From positions 186,001 through 250,000 of the forward strand of contig JAFECE010000009.1 of assembly GCA_018242295.1 (NCBI GenBank): DNA of 64,000 bases, in the 5' to 3' direction. This stretch comes from Pseudomonadota bacterium. Its GTDB lineage: Bacteria > Pseudomonadota > Alphaproteobacteria > Rhizobiales > Hyphomicrobiaceae. Position numbers and translations under genes: made by a program. The notes under the pieces are model-generated. The model had not been told where the DNA came from and ran no database searches. It was given only the letters and a program-made list of their open reading frames with translations. The first letter of the stretch is position 1. Each line of letters begins with the position of its first letter. Positions 17,532 to 26,577 of this stretch are shown one piece after another.

Positions 17532-18971
17532 CTAGGCGGCGCTACGGCGCTCGCGCAGGAACTGGAAGAATTCGACACCCTCTCTGAGGCGGCGCTTCAT
17601 CATGTCGGGCTGCGTTATCATCTCGCCGACGATCGAAGCAATCTTCGGCACCCGGAAGTAGAACTTGCGATAGAAGTCCTCGACCGAAGAGAAGATCTCG
17701 GTGTGCGACAGACCTGGATAGTGCAGCGGCGCGATCTGAATGCCGTTAGCATTGATGAGTTCGGCATTGTCGACATCGAGCCAGCCGTTCTCGGATGCCT
17801 GTTTGTAGAGGAACGTGCCCGGATAGGGTGCCGCGAGCGAGACCTGAATCGTGTGCGGGTTGATCCGCGTCGCAAACTTGATGGTCTCCTGGATCGTCTC
17901 CTTCGACTCGCCCGGAAGGCCGAGGATGAAGGTGCCGTGGATCTTGATGCCGAGCTCGTGGCAGTCCTTCGTGAACCTCTCCGCAACCTCGACCCGCATG
18001 CCCTTCTTGATGTTATGCAGGATTTGCTGGTTGCCGCTCTCGTAGCCGACGAGCAGCAGGCGCAGGCCGTTGTCCTTGAGCACCTTCAGCGTATCGCGTG
18101 GTACGTTCGCCTTGGCATTGCACGACCAAGTGACGCCGAGCTTGCCGAGTTCCCTGGCGATCGCTTCCGCGCGCGGCAGGTCGTCGGTGAAGGTATCATC
18201 GTCGAACATCAGCTCTTTCATCTGCGGGAACGCCTTGAGGATGTATTTCACTTCCTCGATAACGTGCCCAACGGAGCGGGTCCGATAGCGATGGCCGCCA
18301 ACGGTCTGCGGCCACAGGCAGAACGTGCAGCGGCTCTTGCAGCCGCGCCCCGTGTAGAACGAGATGTACGGGTGCTTCAGATAGCCGATGAAGTAATTCT
18401 CCATCATGAGGTCGCGCTTATAGACCGGCGTAACGAAGGGCAGCGAGTCCATGTCGTGCATCACAGCACGGTCCTCGTTGTGCACGATGACGCCCTGCGA
18501 ATTGCGGTACGACAGGCCCTTGATGTCGCTCCAGGCCACGCCGTCGGCGACGTCTTTGATGGTGAAGTCGAACTCGTTGCGGGCGACGAAGTCGACGATC
18601 GGTGCGTCCTTCAAGCTCTCGTCGGACTGGACCGCGACCTTGGCGCCGATCAGCCCGACCTTGAGGCTCGGGTTGGTCGCCTTCATCGCCTCGATGACCT
18701 TGACGTCAGAATCGAACGACGGCGTCGAGGTGTGCAGCACCGCGAGGTCGTAATCGCGCACTTGGCCGAGCACTTCCTGCAGGCTGGTACGGTGCGGCGG
18801 CGCGTCGATCAGCTTGCTGTTTTCGACCAGAGCCGCCGGCTGCGCCAGCCAGGTCGGGTACCAGAACGACTGGATTTCACGGCGCGCCTGATAGCGCGAA
18901 CCCGCTCCCCCATCGAAGCCGTCGAACGAAGGAGCCTGCAAAAATAGTGTGCGCATGTCCGCGCCTTTCAT
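17532..18971 (-). CDS. hpnJ: Hopanoid biosynthesis radical SAM protein HpnJ
   Basis: B12-binding-type radical SAM enzyme that rearranges the glucosamine head group of bacteriohopanetetrol into the cyclitol ether. 479 residues from the ATG at 18971, which overlaps the hpnI stop; an ATG at 18956 (MRTLFLQAPSFDG) is equally possible. The cobalamin-binding-like N-terminus is followed by the cluster motif CKSRCTFC (about 211-218) and the DDDTFTDD and YESGNQQ regions. Translational coupling to hpnI supports a shared job. hpnK, the deacetylase that normally acts between HpnI and HpnJ, is not next to them. Confidence 0.95.
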   Translation of the reverse strand: MKGADMRTLFLQAPSFDGFDGGAGSRYQARREIQSFWYPTWLAQPAALVENSKLIDAPPHRTSLQEVLGQVRDYDLAVLHTSTPSFDSDVKVIEAMKATNPSLKVGLIGAKVAVQSDESLKDAPIVDFVARNEFDFTIKDVADGVAWSDIKGLSYRNSQGVIVHNEDRAVMHDMDSLPFVTPVYKRDLMMENYFIGYLKHPYISFYTGRGCKSRCTFCLWPQTVGGHRYRTRSVGHVIEEVKYILKAFPQMKELMFDDDTFTDDLPRAEAIARELGKLGVTWSCNAKANVPRDTLKVLKDNGLRLLLVGYESGNQQILHNIKKGMRVEVAERFTKDCHELGIKIHGTFILGLPGESKETIQETIKFATRINPHTIQVSLAAPYPGTFLYKQASENGWLDVDNAELINANGIQIAPLHYPGLSHTEIFSSVEDFYRKFYFRVPKIASIVGEMITQPDMMKRRLREGVEFFQFLRERRSAA

Positions 18972-20101
18972 ATAGGCCTAACGGTCCCATCGGCGCCGAC
19001 GCTGTAGCGTCGGCCCCTCCAACTGACAGCTCCGGGCACATAGCTCGCGACGAAAATCGCGAAGCTCAAGATATCGCGCAAAGGAGTGAGCAAAATCGAA
19101 CTCTTTCCCCCACCGGGCAGTCGCTCAACTTGTAACGGAACGAAAAGCCGACATGCAAGCGTCAGAAGCAGGATCATCCACGCTATGGCGTCAAAGCCAC
19201 CCAATGGCAACGCAGCGAGCGCGAACGGCAGCGGGTGCGTAATCACGGAACCGGTATAACCTGCGGGATCGACGAGACGAATTGTCCGTGCCCATCGCAG
19301 TTCATGTCCGAGCAATTCCGCAAAACTATCTTCGGAAAAAGTGTGCCCGACGGTGAAGGGTGCGATTGCGACTTTCAGCCCCTTTTGCCGGACCGCATCG
19401 CCCATGGCGTAGTCGTCGGCTAGCGTATCGGCGAAGGCGTCGAAACCGCCAATCTCGGCCAGGGTGCTGCGACGAATTGCGATTGTCGATCCGAAGCATG
19501 GCTTCGCAAGGCCGAGCTGAACGCCGACCAAAACGCTCGGCAGAAAATGTTGATCGACGGCCGCCGCGGCGAGGCGAGACCAGAAGCCACCAATCGCGCG
19601 CCCCCGATATAGGCAGGTCACAAGCCCAACCTCGGGTTGCTGCAATGTGGCAACGACATCCCGAACATAGTGAGGCTCGACGCGCATATCGCTGTCGCTG
19701 AGAATCAGAACATCGTGCCGAGCTCGCGGATAAATATTGAGCACGTTAGCAATTTTCGGATTGCCGCCGGCGCCTCGGGAGGAGGTGACGAGTTCGATCT
19801 CTGCGGACGGAAATCTCTCTTCAAGGTTGCGCACGATCTGAATGGCGGGATCGGCGGCGTCCTGCACACCGCAAATCATCTCGACATCGCCGGGGTAGTC
19901 CTGCCGAATGAACGATCCGAGATTGTCGCCAAGGCCTGGTTCGGCCCCGTAAAGCGGCTTGATAAGAGCGACATTTTCCGTCGGCCCTAAAATCGACTTG
20001 GGGCGGCGCGCAAATCGTGCCACCAAGAAAGCAGCCAACATGGCGTAAATGCTGCCGATAATGGCAATAAGGGTGCATACAAGCCACAGACTGGACGTCA
20101 T
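18968..20101 (-). CDS. hpnI: Hopanoid glycosyltransferase HpnI
   Basis: Adds N-acetylglucosamine to bacteriohopanetetrol, the first step towards the cyclitol ether. 377 residues of the ceramide-glucosyltransferase-like GT2 group, anchored in the inner membrane. Motifs are NVALIKPLYGAEPGL near the start, LSDSDMRVEP as the DxD site, LADDYAMGDAVRQKG as the catalytic Asp region, and HELRWAR as the (Q/H)xxRW motif. An N-terminal TM and C-terminal hydrophobic helices (FALAALPLGGFDAIAWMILL) are visible. It is the first gene of the leftward hpnI-hpnJ unit. Confidence 0.93.
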   Translation of the reverse strand: MTSSLWLVCTLIAIIGSIYAMLAAFLVARFARRPKSILGPTENVALIKPLYGAEPGLGDNLGSFIRQDYPGDVEMICGVQDAADPAIQIVRNLEERFPSAEIELVTSSRGAGGNPKIANVLNIYPRARHDVLILSDSDMRVEPHYVRDVVATLQQPEVGLVTCLYRGRAIGGFWSRLAAAAVDQHFLPSVLVGVQLGLAKPCFGSTIAIRRSTLAEIGGFDAFADTLADDYAMGDAVRQKGLKVAIAPFTVGHTFSEDSFAELLGHELRWARTIRLVDPAGYTGSVITHPLPFALAALPLGGFDAIAWMILLLTLACRLFVPLQVERLPGGGKSSILLTPLRDILSFAIFVASYVPGAVSWRGRRYSVGADGTVRPI

Positions 20102-20234
20102 TCAGACGTTACTTTCTGGTTTGAGGTGGGGGGAAAGCCTACTGGCGCCGGCACTAAAGCTAGCGTTTTGCACGTAGCTGCGATAGATCTGAGTTTGCTC
20201 GGCCGCACGGCTAGGCATGGGGGAATATCGGGAC

Positions 20235-21185
20235 GTGAAAGTCACCACGATCGCGAACTGGGTCGGCTGCATTTTAGCCGGTGTGGGTCTGTCGGCTTGC
20301 GCCAGCACGTCTGCGCCTTCAATCGCGCCGCAGCACTTGGCATCGACCGCTAGCGATGACGAGCCAAAAAGCATCGCGGACCCCAACGAGAAATTCAATC
20401 GCTCGGTTTTCGACAGCAACCAGGACTTCAATCACAACGTCCTGTATCCGGCTGCCAAAGCCTATAACGAGAATGTGCCGGAAAGCGTCCGCGACCGCGT
20501 CGACGCATTCACGACCAATCTTGCCGAGCCGATGGTATTTGCAAACGACGTTCTGCAGCTCCGGCCGGGAGCGGCGGTAACAACACTTGGCCGCTTCGCG
20601 CTCAATTCGACGCTCGGCCTCGGCGGTCTCTTCGACGTCGCCGCGACACAGGGCATGGCGCATCAGTCCGGCGACTTCGGCCAGACGATGTACGTTTGGG
20701 GCTACCGTGATAGCGCCTACCTCGTGCTGCCCGTCATCGGCCCGACGAACGTGCGGGATGCGATTGGCACCGGCGTGGAATTCGCCGCGCAGATTCCGGC
20801 CGCCGCGTTAATCCCGACGAAGGTCGCGACGCTCGCCAGCCGAGTCAATCTTGCAGGCAGCATCACCAGTCCGCTGACGAACCTCAGCAAAGCCGAAGAT
20901 ATGCAGACGCTCGAGGACAGCTCGATCGACTTCTATTCGATGCTCCGCAGTGTAACGGATCAGAAGCGGCAGGCTGAGCTGCAGGAAGCCCTGAACACGA
21001 GTGTGTTGACGAGCGATCCGGTCCCGCCGGATCCCAACGCGATCGAGCCGGTCACAGAGCTCGTTTCGTCGCCGACGATGCTGCAGAAGCGTCGAATGAC
21101 TGACGTGCCGAAACTGTCGAGCGCCTACGATCACGGCGGCACGATCGTCGTCGTCGGTCCGCCGACGCCGGTCGAAGCACACTGA
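20235..21185 (+). CDS. MlaA/VacJ family outer-membrane lipoprotein
   Basis: Lipoprotein of the phospholipid-trafficking MlaA family, about 316 residues. I prefer the GTG at 20235 (MKVTTIANW); an ATG at 20217 adds six residues. The lipobox GVGLSAC marks lipidation about 22 residues in. The body carries the family signatures DPNEKFNRSVFDSNQDFN, PLNxLL-like NVLYPAAKAY, ALNSTLGLGGLFDVA and FGQTMYVWGYRDSAYLVLPVIGP. Its place beside hpnM (MlaC-like) and the hpn genes suggests a role in hopanoid or lipid transfer at the outer membrane. That role is inferred from context. Confidence 0.92.
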   Translation: MKVTTIANWVGCILAGVGLSACASTSAPSIAPQHLASTASDDEPKSIADPNEKFNRSVFDSNQDFNHNVLYPAAKAYNENVPESVRDRVDAFTTNLAEPMVFANDVLQLRPGAAVTTLGRFALNSTLGLGGLFDVAATQGMAHQSGDFGQTMYVWGYRDSAYLVLPVIGPTNVRDAIGTGVEFAAQIPAAALIPTKVATLASRVNLAGSITSPLTNLSKAEDMQTLEDSSIDFYSMLRSVTDQKRQAELQEALNTSVLTSDPVPPDPNAIEPVTELVSSPTMLQKRRMTDVPKLSSAYDHGGTIVVVGPPTPVEAH

Positions 21186-21322
21186 TCAATTCGGAATTCA
21201 GCTGGTCAAAACGACAGCAGAAGCGGCCTTTTCAAGGCGCCCGCGCCGCATGAGCTTTCTCTGCCGATGTTTGTAAAAATGTTTCGACCCGCGCGATAAG
21301 GCGCCGGGCAAGGCAGGAAAAA

Positions 21323-21358
21323 TCGCGGCCGGCTCGTCATCAACAAGACCGGCCGCGA
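21323..21358 (-). terminator. Rho-independent terminator of hpnM
   Basis: A perfect 10-bp inverted repeat, TCGCGGCCGG (21323-21332) and CCGGCCGCGA (21349-21358), lies 11 bases past the hpnM stop. Read on the minus strand the stem is followed by five T (the A run at 21318-21322), the layout of an intrinsic terminator for hpnM. It may also slow the convergent mlaA-like transcript. Confidence 0.82.
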
Positions 21359-21369
21359 ATGACGTGCAA

Positions 21370-22005
21370 TCAGCTTCCGGAAAGCAGCTTATCACCCTGC
21401 TTCTTGAGTGAAGCGATGAGTGCATCGGCGCCGCCGGATTTCAGGATCGATGTGAACTCGGCGCGGCGGCTGGCAAGTTCGCTGATCGTGCCGTCGAGAT
21501 AGACATCGACGATCTTCCATTGCGATCCGGTCTTGCGCATCAGGTAGTTGATCGCGACCGGCTTGCCGTTGCTCTGAACAATCCGGGTTTTCACCATTTT
21601 ATCCGACGGCGGCCGATCCGTGATCTCGGCAATCTCGAATGTCTCGCCGGAGAAGCCATCGAAACGCTTTGCGTAGGTCGCAATCATCATGCGGGCGAAC
21701 GCGTCGGTCACGGCTGCCTTTTGCTCGGGCTGAAACGTATCCCAGCTTTGTCCAACCGCCACGCGCGACATCGATTGAATGTCGTAGGTACTCGACAGAA
21801 CCGGTGCGAGCGCGTCGAAGCGGCCTTGCACGCCGAGTGCCTGCGCCTGCTTCATCGTATCGAGAAGTTTGGCGTTCAGGCCGTTGATCGTCTTCTCAGG
21901 TGCATCGAAGGCCTGCGCAGTCGCAAGCTGAGGTGAGTTGAGAAGCGTCGCCATCAAAACGGCGATCGACGCTCCAAAAATGCGTAATGTCTTGGCCGGG
22001 ACCAT
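21370..22005 (-). CDS. hpnM: Hopanoid-associated MlaC/Ttg2D-like periplasmic protein HpnM
   Basis: Periplasmic lipid-carrier-like protein, 211 residues, with a signal peptide ending near PQLATAQA. The body matches the Tol_Tol_Ttg2/MlaC domain (LLDTMKQAQALGVQGRFDAL, SRVAVGQSW, FARMMIATYAKRF, WKIVDVYLDGTISELASRRAEF). MlaC proteins ferry phospholipid across the periplasm; HpnM is the version that accompanies hopanoid genes, and its ligand has not been proved. It is convergent with the MlaA-like gene and divergent from dxs, and ends in a clear terminator. Confidence 0.93.
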   Translation of the reverse strand: MVPAKTLRIFGASIAVLMATLLNSPQLATAQAFDAPEKTINGLNAKLLDTMKQAQALGVQGRFDALAPVLSSTYDIQSMSRVAVGQSWDTFQPEQKAAVTDAFARMMIATYAKRFDGFSGETFEIAEITDRPPSDKMVKTRIVQSNGKPVAINYLMRKTGSQWKIVDVYLDGTISELASRRAEFTSILKSGGADALIASLKKQGDKLLSGS

Positions 22006-22267
22006 TGCCCATCCCCCGATTGTTTGCAGATTTTGTGTACCGACGGCGAGTTAAAATTCTCAGCGGCGGCGCATGTCCTAAGTGGACACGGTGGCGGCAT
22101 TTAGCCAATTTGCCCACAGTTGTCTGCCATTTGTGAGGCTTGGCTGCAACACTTCCCCGCAGAGTCCAGTTTGCTGTGCATGTTCCATTTTTTGCGCCGT
22201 GTCATAGGTTCATATTTGGAAGGATTAAAAGGACTCGAGCAAGCGGGTTTTTGGGGGAGTTCAGTCA

Positions 22268-24202
22268 ATGGACGCAGTGATGCCTCGGGTATCCAAAACA
22301 CCGCTATTGGACCAAGTCGATACGCCTGCCGATCTGCGGCGGCTGTCCGAAAGCGAACTTCCTCAGCTGGCCGCGGAACTTCGCGCCGAGCTGATCGATG
22401 CCGTGTCGCAAACGGGCGGCCATCTTGGCGCTGGCCTCGGCGTCGTCGAGCTGACGGTGGCTCTGCACTACCTTTTCGACACCCCGCGCGATCGCTTGAT
22501 CTGGGACGTCAGCCATCAGTCTTATCCCCATAAGATTCTGACTGGCCGTCGCAGCAGAATTAGAACGTTGCGCCAGCCCGGAGGGCTTTCCGGTTTCACG
22601 AAGCGCACCGAAAGCGAATACGACCCGTTCGGCGCTGCCCATTCGTCGACGTCGATTTCCGCGGGCCTCGGCATGGCGGTCGCGCGCGAATTGTCGGGCG
22701 AGGCGAACAACGTCGTCTGCGTCATCGGCGATGGCGCGATGAGCGCCGGCATGGCCTACGAAGCGATGAACAACGCCGGCGCACGCAGCGAAAGGCTCAT
22801 CGTCGTTCTGAACGACAACGATATGTCGATCGCGCCGCCGACGGGCGCATTGTCGTCATATCTTGCTCGCTCGACCTCAAGTGAATCGTATCTCTATGTT
22901 CGTGACATCGCCAAACAGCTGGCGAAGAAATTGCCGAAGAGCTGGGAACGGCGTGCTGCGCGGGTTGAGGAATATACGCGAAACCTCTGGCACGGTGGTG
23001 CCTGGTTCGAGGAACTCGGCTTCTACTACGTCGGCCCGATCGATGGCCACGATCTGGGTCAGCTGCTGCCGGTTTTGAGGAACGTTAGAGACGCCGGCGA
23101 GGGGCCGATCCTCGTTCACGTCGTGACGAAGAAGGGCAAAGGCTACGCGCCGGCCGAAGCATCGGCCGACAAATATCACGGCGTCGCCAAATTCAACGTC
23201 GTGACCGGCGTGCAGGCGAAGCCGGTAGCAAGTGCGCCGTCGTATACGCGCGTATTCGCCGACAGCTTGATCGCCGAAGCCAAAAAGGACGAGAAAATCG
23301 TCGCGATCACCGCAGCGATGCCCGACGGAACGGGGCTCGACGTCTTCGGCCGCGAGTTTCCCGATCGCACGTTCGATGTCGGCATAGCGGAGCAGCACGC
23401 GGTGACTTTTGCCGCCGGCCTTGCCACCGAAGGCATGAAGCCCTTTGCCGCGATCTACTCGACGTTCTTGCAGCGCGGCTACGATCAGGTCGTGCACGAC
23501 GTCGCGCTGCAGAGTTTGCCCGTGCGATTTGCGATCGACCGCGCTGGGTTCGTCGGAGCCGATGGCGCGACGCACGCCGGAACGTTCGACCTCGCTTTCC
23601 TTGGATGCTTGCCGAATATGGTCATCATGGCCGCGGCTGACGAGGCCGAGCTGAAGCACATGGTCGCAACAGCGGCGGCGATCGACGACCGTCCGAGCGC
23701 ATTCCGCTATCCGCGTGGCGAAGGCACTGGCGTTGCCATGCCCGAAGTCGGTATCCCGCTCGAAATCGGCAAGGGACGCGTTCTGCGCGAGGGTTCGACG
23801 ATTGCGCTGCTGTCATTCGGCACGCGCCTGCAAGAGACCTTGAAGGCGGCCGATCAGCTGGCGGCGCTTGGACTTTCAGCGACTGTCGCCGACGCGCGCT
23901 TTATGAAGCCTCTCGATACCGATCTGATCCGGCAGCTTGCTGAAAACCACGATGTCCTGGTCACGATCGAAGAGGGCTCGGTGGGCGGCTTCGGCAGTCA
24001 TGTGCTGCACTATCTCGCCGAGAACGGATTGCTGGAGCGGGGACTCAAGGTCCGCTGCAAGGTCATGCCGGATGTCTTCGTCGATCAGGACAAGCCCGAA
24101 GTCATGTATCAGCGCGCCGGGCTCTCGGCCCAGGGGATCGTCGAGACGGTTCGCGAGGCGCTTCAGCTGAACAAGCCTGCAGTCGCTCGCGGTCGCGCCT
24201 GA
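22268..24202 (+). CDS. dxs: 1-deoxy-D-xylulose-5-phosphate synthase
   Basis: First enzyme of the MEP isoprenoid pathway, thiamine-diphosphate dependent, cytoplasmic. 644 residues, full length. Motifs are [19 protein letters not shown] near residue 55, [13 protein letters not shown], the ThDP site [18 protein letters not shown] followed by [15 protein letters not shown], and the transketolase-type [16 protein letters not shown]. The start is set by GGGGGAG eight bases before the ATG. Placed at the end of the hopanoid island, it supplies precursor for squalene. Confidence 0.98.
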   Translation: MDAVMPRVSKTPLLDQVDTPADLRRLSESELPQLAAELRAELIDAVSQTGGHLGAGLGVVELTVALHYLFDTPRDRLIWDVSHQSYPHKILTGRRSRIRTLRQPGGLSGFTKRTESEYDPFGAAHSSTSISAGLGMAVARELSGEANNVVCVIGDGAMSAGMAYEAMNNAGARSERLIVVLNDNDMSIAPPTGALSSYLARSTSSESYLYVRDIAKQLAKKLPKSWERRAARVEEYTRNLWHGGAWFEELGFYYVGPIDGHDLGQLLPVLRNVRDAGEGPILVHVVTKKGKGYAPAEASADKYHGVAKFNVVTGVQAKPVASAPSYTRVFADSLIAEAKKDEKIVAITAAMPDGTGLDVFGREFPDRTFDVGIAEQHAVTFAAGLATEGMKPFAAIYSTFLQRGYDQVVHDVALQSLPVRFAIDRAGFVGADGATHAGTFDLAFLGCLPNMVIMAAADEAELKHMVATAAAIDDRPSAFRYPRGEGTGVAMPEVGIPLEIGKGRVLREGSTIALLSFGTRLQETLKAADQLAALGLSATVADARFMKPLDTDLIRQLAENHDVLVTIEEGSVGGFGSHVLHYLAENGLLERGLKVRCKVMPDVFVDQDKPEVMYQRAGLSAQGIVETVREALQLNKPAVARGRA

Positions 24203-24255
24203 CAGTATCGGGCGCGTCCCTCTCAAGCGATCCGCTGGAGCCGCGCCCGAACTAT

Positions 24256-24549
24256 TCAGCGTTTGCCGTGATCGTCTTTTTTGTCTGACGGTGCGTCTTT
24301 ATCCGGCGGTCCCTCTATGACCTTGCGGCAAGCCGGGCTCAATTTATTGATGTTCTTGTTGAGGCAGGCGACGATGCGGTCTTCGCTCGGGATCTGCCAG
24401 AAACAGAGGCTGAGCACGTCCGGCGTGCAAGCGGATTGCTCTTCAGCCGTTCCACTATGAGCTAATGAAGCGCCAGTTTGTGCGAACGTGATCAGCGCAG
24501 TCGCAACGCAAGCGACGAATATTTTCTCGATCGGAATTTTGCCCCGCAC
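24256..24549 (-). CDS. Small secreted four-Cys protein (paralogue 1)
   Basis: About 97 residues from the GTG at 24549, which has GAGGA seven bases upstream. A signal peptide ends near ASLAHS. The mature part is short and polar and holds four Cys in the pattern ACTPDVLSLC, RIVACLN and SPACRKV, with a Lys/Asp-rich tail (DKDAPSDKKDDHGKR). It resembles short periplasmic proteins annotated as Cys-rich repeat in Hyphomicrobiales. It is a tandem relative of the next gene upstream. Function unknown; the Cys pairing suggests two disulfides in an oxidising compartment. Confidence 0.78.
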   Translation of the reverse strand: MRGKIPIEKIFVACVATALITFAQTGASLAHSGTAEEQSACTPDVLSLCFWQIPSEDRIVACLNKNINKLSPACRKVIEGPPDKDAPSDKKDDHGKR

Positions 24550-24593
24550 GTTCTGTCCTCGCAAGAACTGGCTTTCCTAAAGTATCGAGGCGC

Positions 24594-24863
24594 TCAACGT
24601 GCCTCGCGGGATTTTTTGCTGGCTGTATCTCCCGCCATGACGGCACGGCATGCCGGGCTGAGCTTGACGAGATGGCGATTTAAACAGGCAACGATGCGGC
24701 CTTCGTCGGGAATCTGGGCTGAACAGAAGCGGAAGACATCAGGCGTGCACGCCTCTTGCTCTTGCTGCGTGCCGCTGTGGGCGTAGCTCTTGGCTGAGAT
24801 TCCACAGATGAGAGCGGCGCCGGCCAGCGCCAACGATGCCCCCAGGACCCCCGAATTCTTCAC
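24594..24863 (-). CDS. Small secreted four-Cys protein (paralogue 2)
   Basis: 89 residues, GTG start at 24863. The signal peptide runs through GLIC-type hydrophobic residues to SAKSYAHS. The mature part has the same frame as its neighbour: AHSGTQQEQEACTPDV, then FRFC, RIVACLN and LSPACRAV, so all four Cys and the spacing between them are kept while the tails differ. The two genes lie 44 bases apart on one strand, a tandem duplication that has had time to diverge. No function is assigned. Confidence 0.8.
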   Translation of the reverse strand: MKNSGVLGASLALAGAALICGISAKSYAHSGTQQEQEACTPDVFRFCSAQIPDEGRIVACLNRHLVKLSPACRAVMAGDTASKKSREAR

Positions 24864-24996
24864 TTTTCCAATCTCTCACTGATGAAAGGCAAGTGACCTC
24901 GGCATATGCCTAGAACCCGTGTTGAGACTAAGGCAACGTGCTCAGAGAACGGTGCCCGCTGAGCATTTTACCAAGTTTCCGGGTTCATGAGTTCGC

Positions 24997-25455
24997 TTAC
25001 GGGGCCGTTCCGGGCGACGGAGCGCTGGGCGTAGGCGCGGCTGCCGGCGGTGCCTCGGTCGTCGAAGGTGCAGCGGCGGCCGGTGGCTCCGTGCTCGATG
25101 TCGAGCTTGGCGCCGACGACGGCGGAGCTGCACTTTCCTCCGCTGCTGCCGAACGAACCTCGCAAAGCGTCGACGAGTCGAGCGAGGTCTTGTTCATGAA
25201 AGCCCAGTTCGCGAACGCTACGTAGCATACCGCGACGGCTTCCTTGTTCTGAAGCGTGACGATGACGTTGTCGGTCTTCACCTTTTCAGTCACGCGCTTC
25301 GCGACGTCGAGAGGTATGAGCGTTACGGATTTGACTTCGAAGCCTTTGGCTACGAGGCCAGTAAACGAAGATTGCATCCGCTCGTCCGCCGAAGCCGCGA
25401 CGGGGAGCAATCCCATGATGGCGGCAAATGCGATTCCGGGGCCAATGCTGCGCAT
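24997..25455 (-). CDS. Secreted protein with Pro/Ala/Ser-rich tail
   Basis: 152 residues; ATG with AGGAT a few bases upstream. The signal peptide ends near VAASADER. A globular part of about 85 residues (FEVKSVTLIPLDVAKRV, VIVTLQNKEAVAVCYVAF, two Cys) is followed by about 50 residues almost entirely of Ala, Pro, Ser and Thr. The tail looks like a flexible periplasmic linker that ends without a further domain. I do not recognise the family. It lies on the same strand as the two Cys-rich genes, with about 130 bases between. Confidence 0.75.
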   Translation of the reverse strand: MRSIGPGIAFAAIMGLLPVAASADERMQSSFTGLVAKGFEVKSVTLIPLDVAKRVTEKVKTDNVIVTLQNKEAVAVCYVAFANWAFMNKTSLDSSTLCEVRSAAAEESAAPPSSAPSSTSSTEPPAAAAPSTTEAPPAAAPTPSAPSPGTAP

Positions 25456-25598
25456 AAGATCCTCACTGCTCAGAGGGACATCCGTTATTTCGTAAAAACG
25501 TCACTACTACGGCGCGGTGAACCCCTCAATATGACAACGCTCGGGCCGCGTTTAGACTTGGGGACAAGCGAGCCTTTAAGCGGCAACGATTGGCAGCG

Positions 25599-26471
25599 CT
25601 AGTTGGTCGCTTCCCGAGGATAAAAAATCGCGACGGGAGCCGCATAGTCCGGCAGAGCTAGGCTTGATGTGATCTCTTCGCCGCCCGTGAGGAAATCAGG
25701 CAGGAAATGCGTGTGGGCGCCAGCCGGAGATTGGGCTCCCGGCATTGGAATTCTGGTGAAGACCTCAATCCGCGCCGCCGCGCTCTCGACGACCCGGTTC
25801 GGACTGGCGGCAATGACTTGCATGCCGATTGCCGTCATGACTTCGGACCAGTGGCGGCCATCCTGGGCTGACAATGAGGATGCGAGAGCGGCATCGCCCG
25901 TGCGGACGCAGAACCGCGAGTATTTGCGGCCTATGCCATAATCAAAAAGCTGGTCCGCCTGATGACGGGCATCGATCGCTTGCGAGTCCGGGCCAAGCGA
26001 TTGCAAAACCGGCGATGAGAGGATAGCGGCGCGCCCCCTCGGCAGGCCAAGAACGATTGGGCCGCCTTCGCCAAATGAAAATGCCCGAACTTTGTCGTTG
26101 ACGGCGAGACGGAACGAAGCGTCCGGCGCACGCGCGATGACGACATCCGATCGCGCCTCGATGTCGATTGTGCGTTCGGCAGTGCATGGAAATTCCGCAA
26201 CCGCACCCGGCGCCCCGGTCACCCATGTGCCGCCACGCGCCACGATGGTGTCCCTGGCCCACGCGACGAGTTCCTCGCGTGTCCAGGGAAGAAGACGTAC
26301 GCGAACGGAAAGCTTTGCAAGCCGGCTTGGCAGCTCCGACCAGACGGCATCGCGCTGACTTTCGTTCATGGCGATCCAGTCGCCGATTTCGCGCCCGGTG
26401 CGGCCGCATCCAAGGCAATAGCCTGTGGAGTCGTCGAGCTTGCAGATGCCAATGCAAGGCGAATGGCGCAT
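25599..26471 (-). CDS. DUF1289 domain protein with long C-terminal extension
   Basis: 290 residues. The first 55 are a DUF1289 module with its four Cys (SPCIGICKLDD, YCLGCGRTGREIGDW), probably binding a metal. The remaining 230 residues are a soluble domain I cannot name (for example RKYSRFCVRTGD and HTHFLPDFLTGGEE near the end); the latter has a His pair that could bind metal. Stand-alone DUF1289 proteins are usually about 60-100 residues. It follows cbtA by 106 bases on the same strand, so it may share the cobalamin-controlled transcript; that link is inferred. Confidence 0.8.
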   Translation of the reverse strand: MRHSPCIGICKLDDSTGYCLGCGRTGREIGDWIAMNESQRDAVWSELPSRLAKLSVRVRLLPWTREELVAWARDTIVARGGTWVTGAPGAVAEFPCTAERTIDIEARSDVVIARAPDASFRLAVNDKVRAFSFGEGGPIVLGLPRGRAAILSSPVLQSLGPDSQAIDARHQADQLFDYGIGRKYSRFCVRTGDAALASSLSAQDGRHWSEVMTAIGMQVIAASPNRVVESAAARIEVFTRIPMPGAQSPAGAHTHFLPDFLTGGEEITSSLALPDYAAPVAIFYPREATN

Positions 26472-26577
26472 CGGTGCGGAACGTCTTTCAAACGAAGGAT
26501 TGCGAGGAGATGATATTCAAATGGAGGCGGCACCCACGGCGCGCCCCCATTTTTCGTTCTGAACTTCGACGCCGGCG

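Noticed and set aside
24208-24250. TCGGGCGCG/CGCGCCCGA inverted repeat after dxs
   Set aside because: The stem is perfect but the loop is 25 bases and no T-run follows, so I do not call it a terminator.
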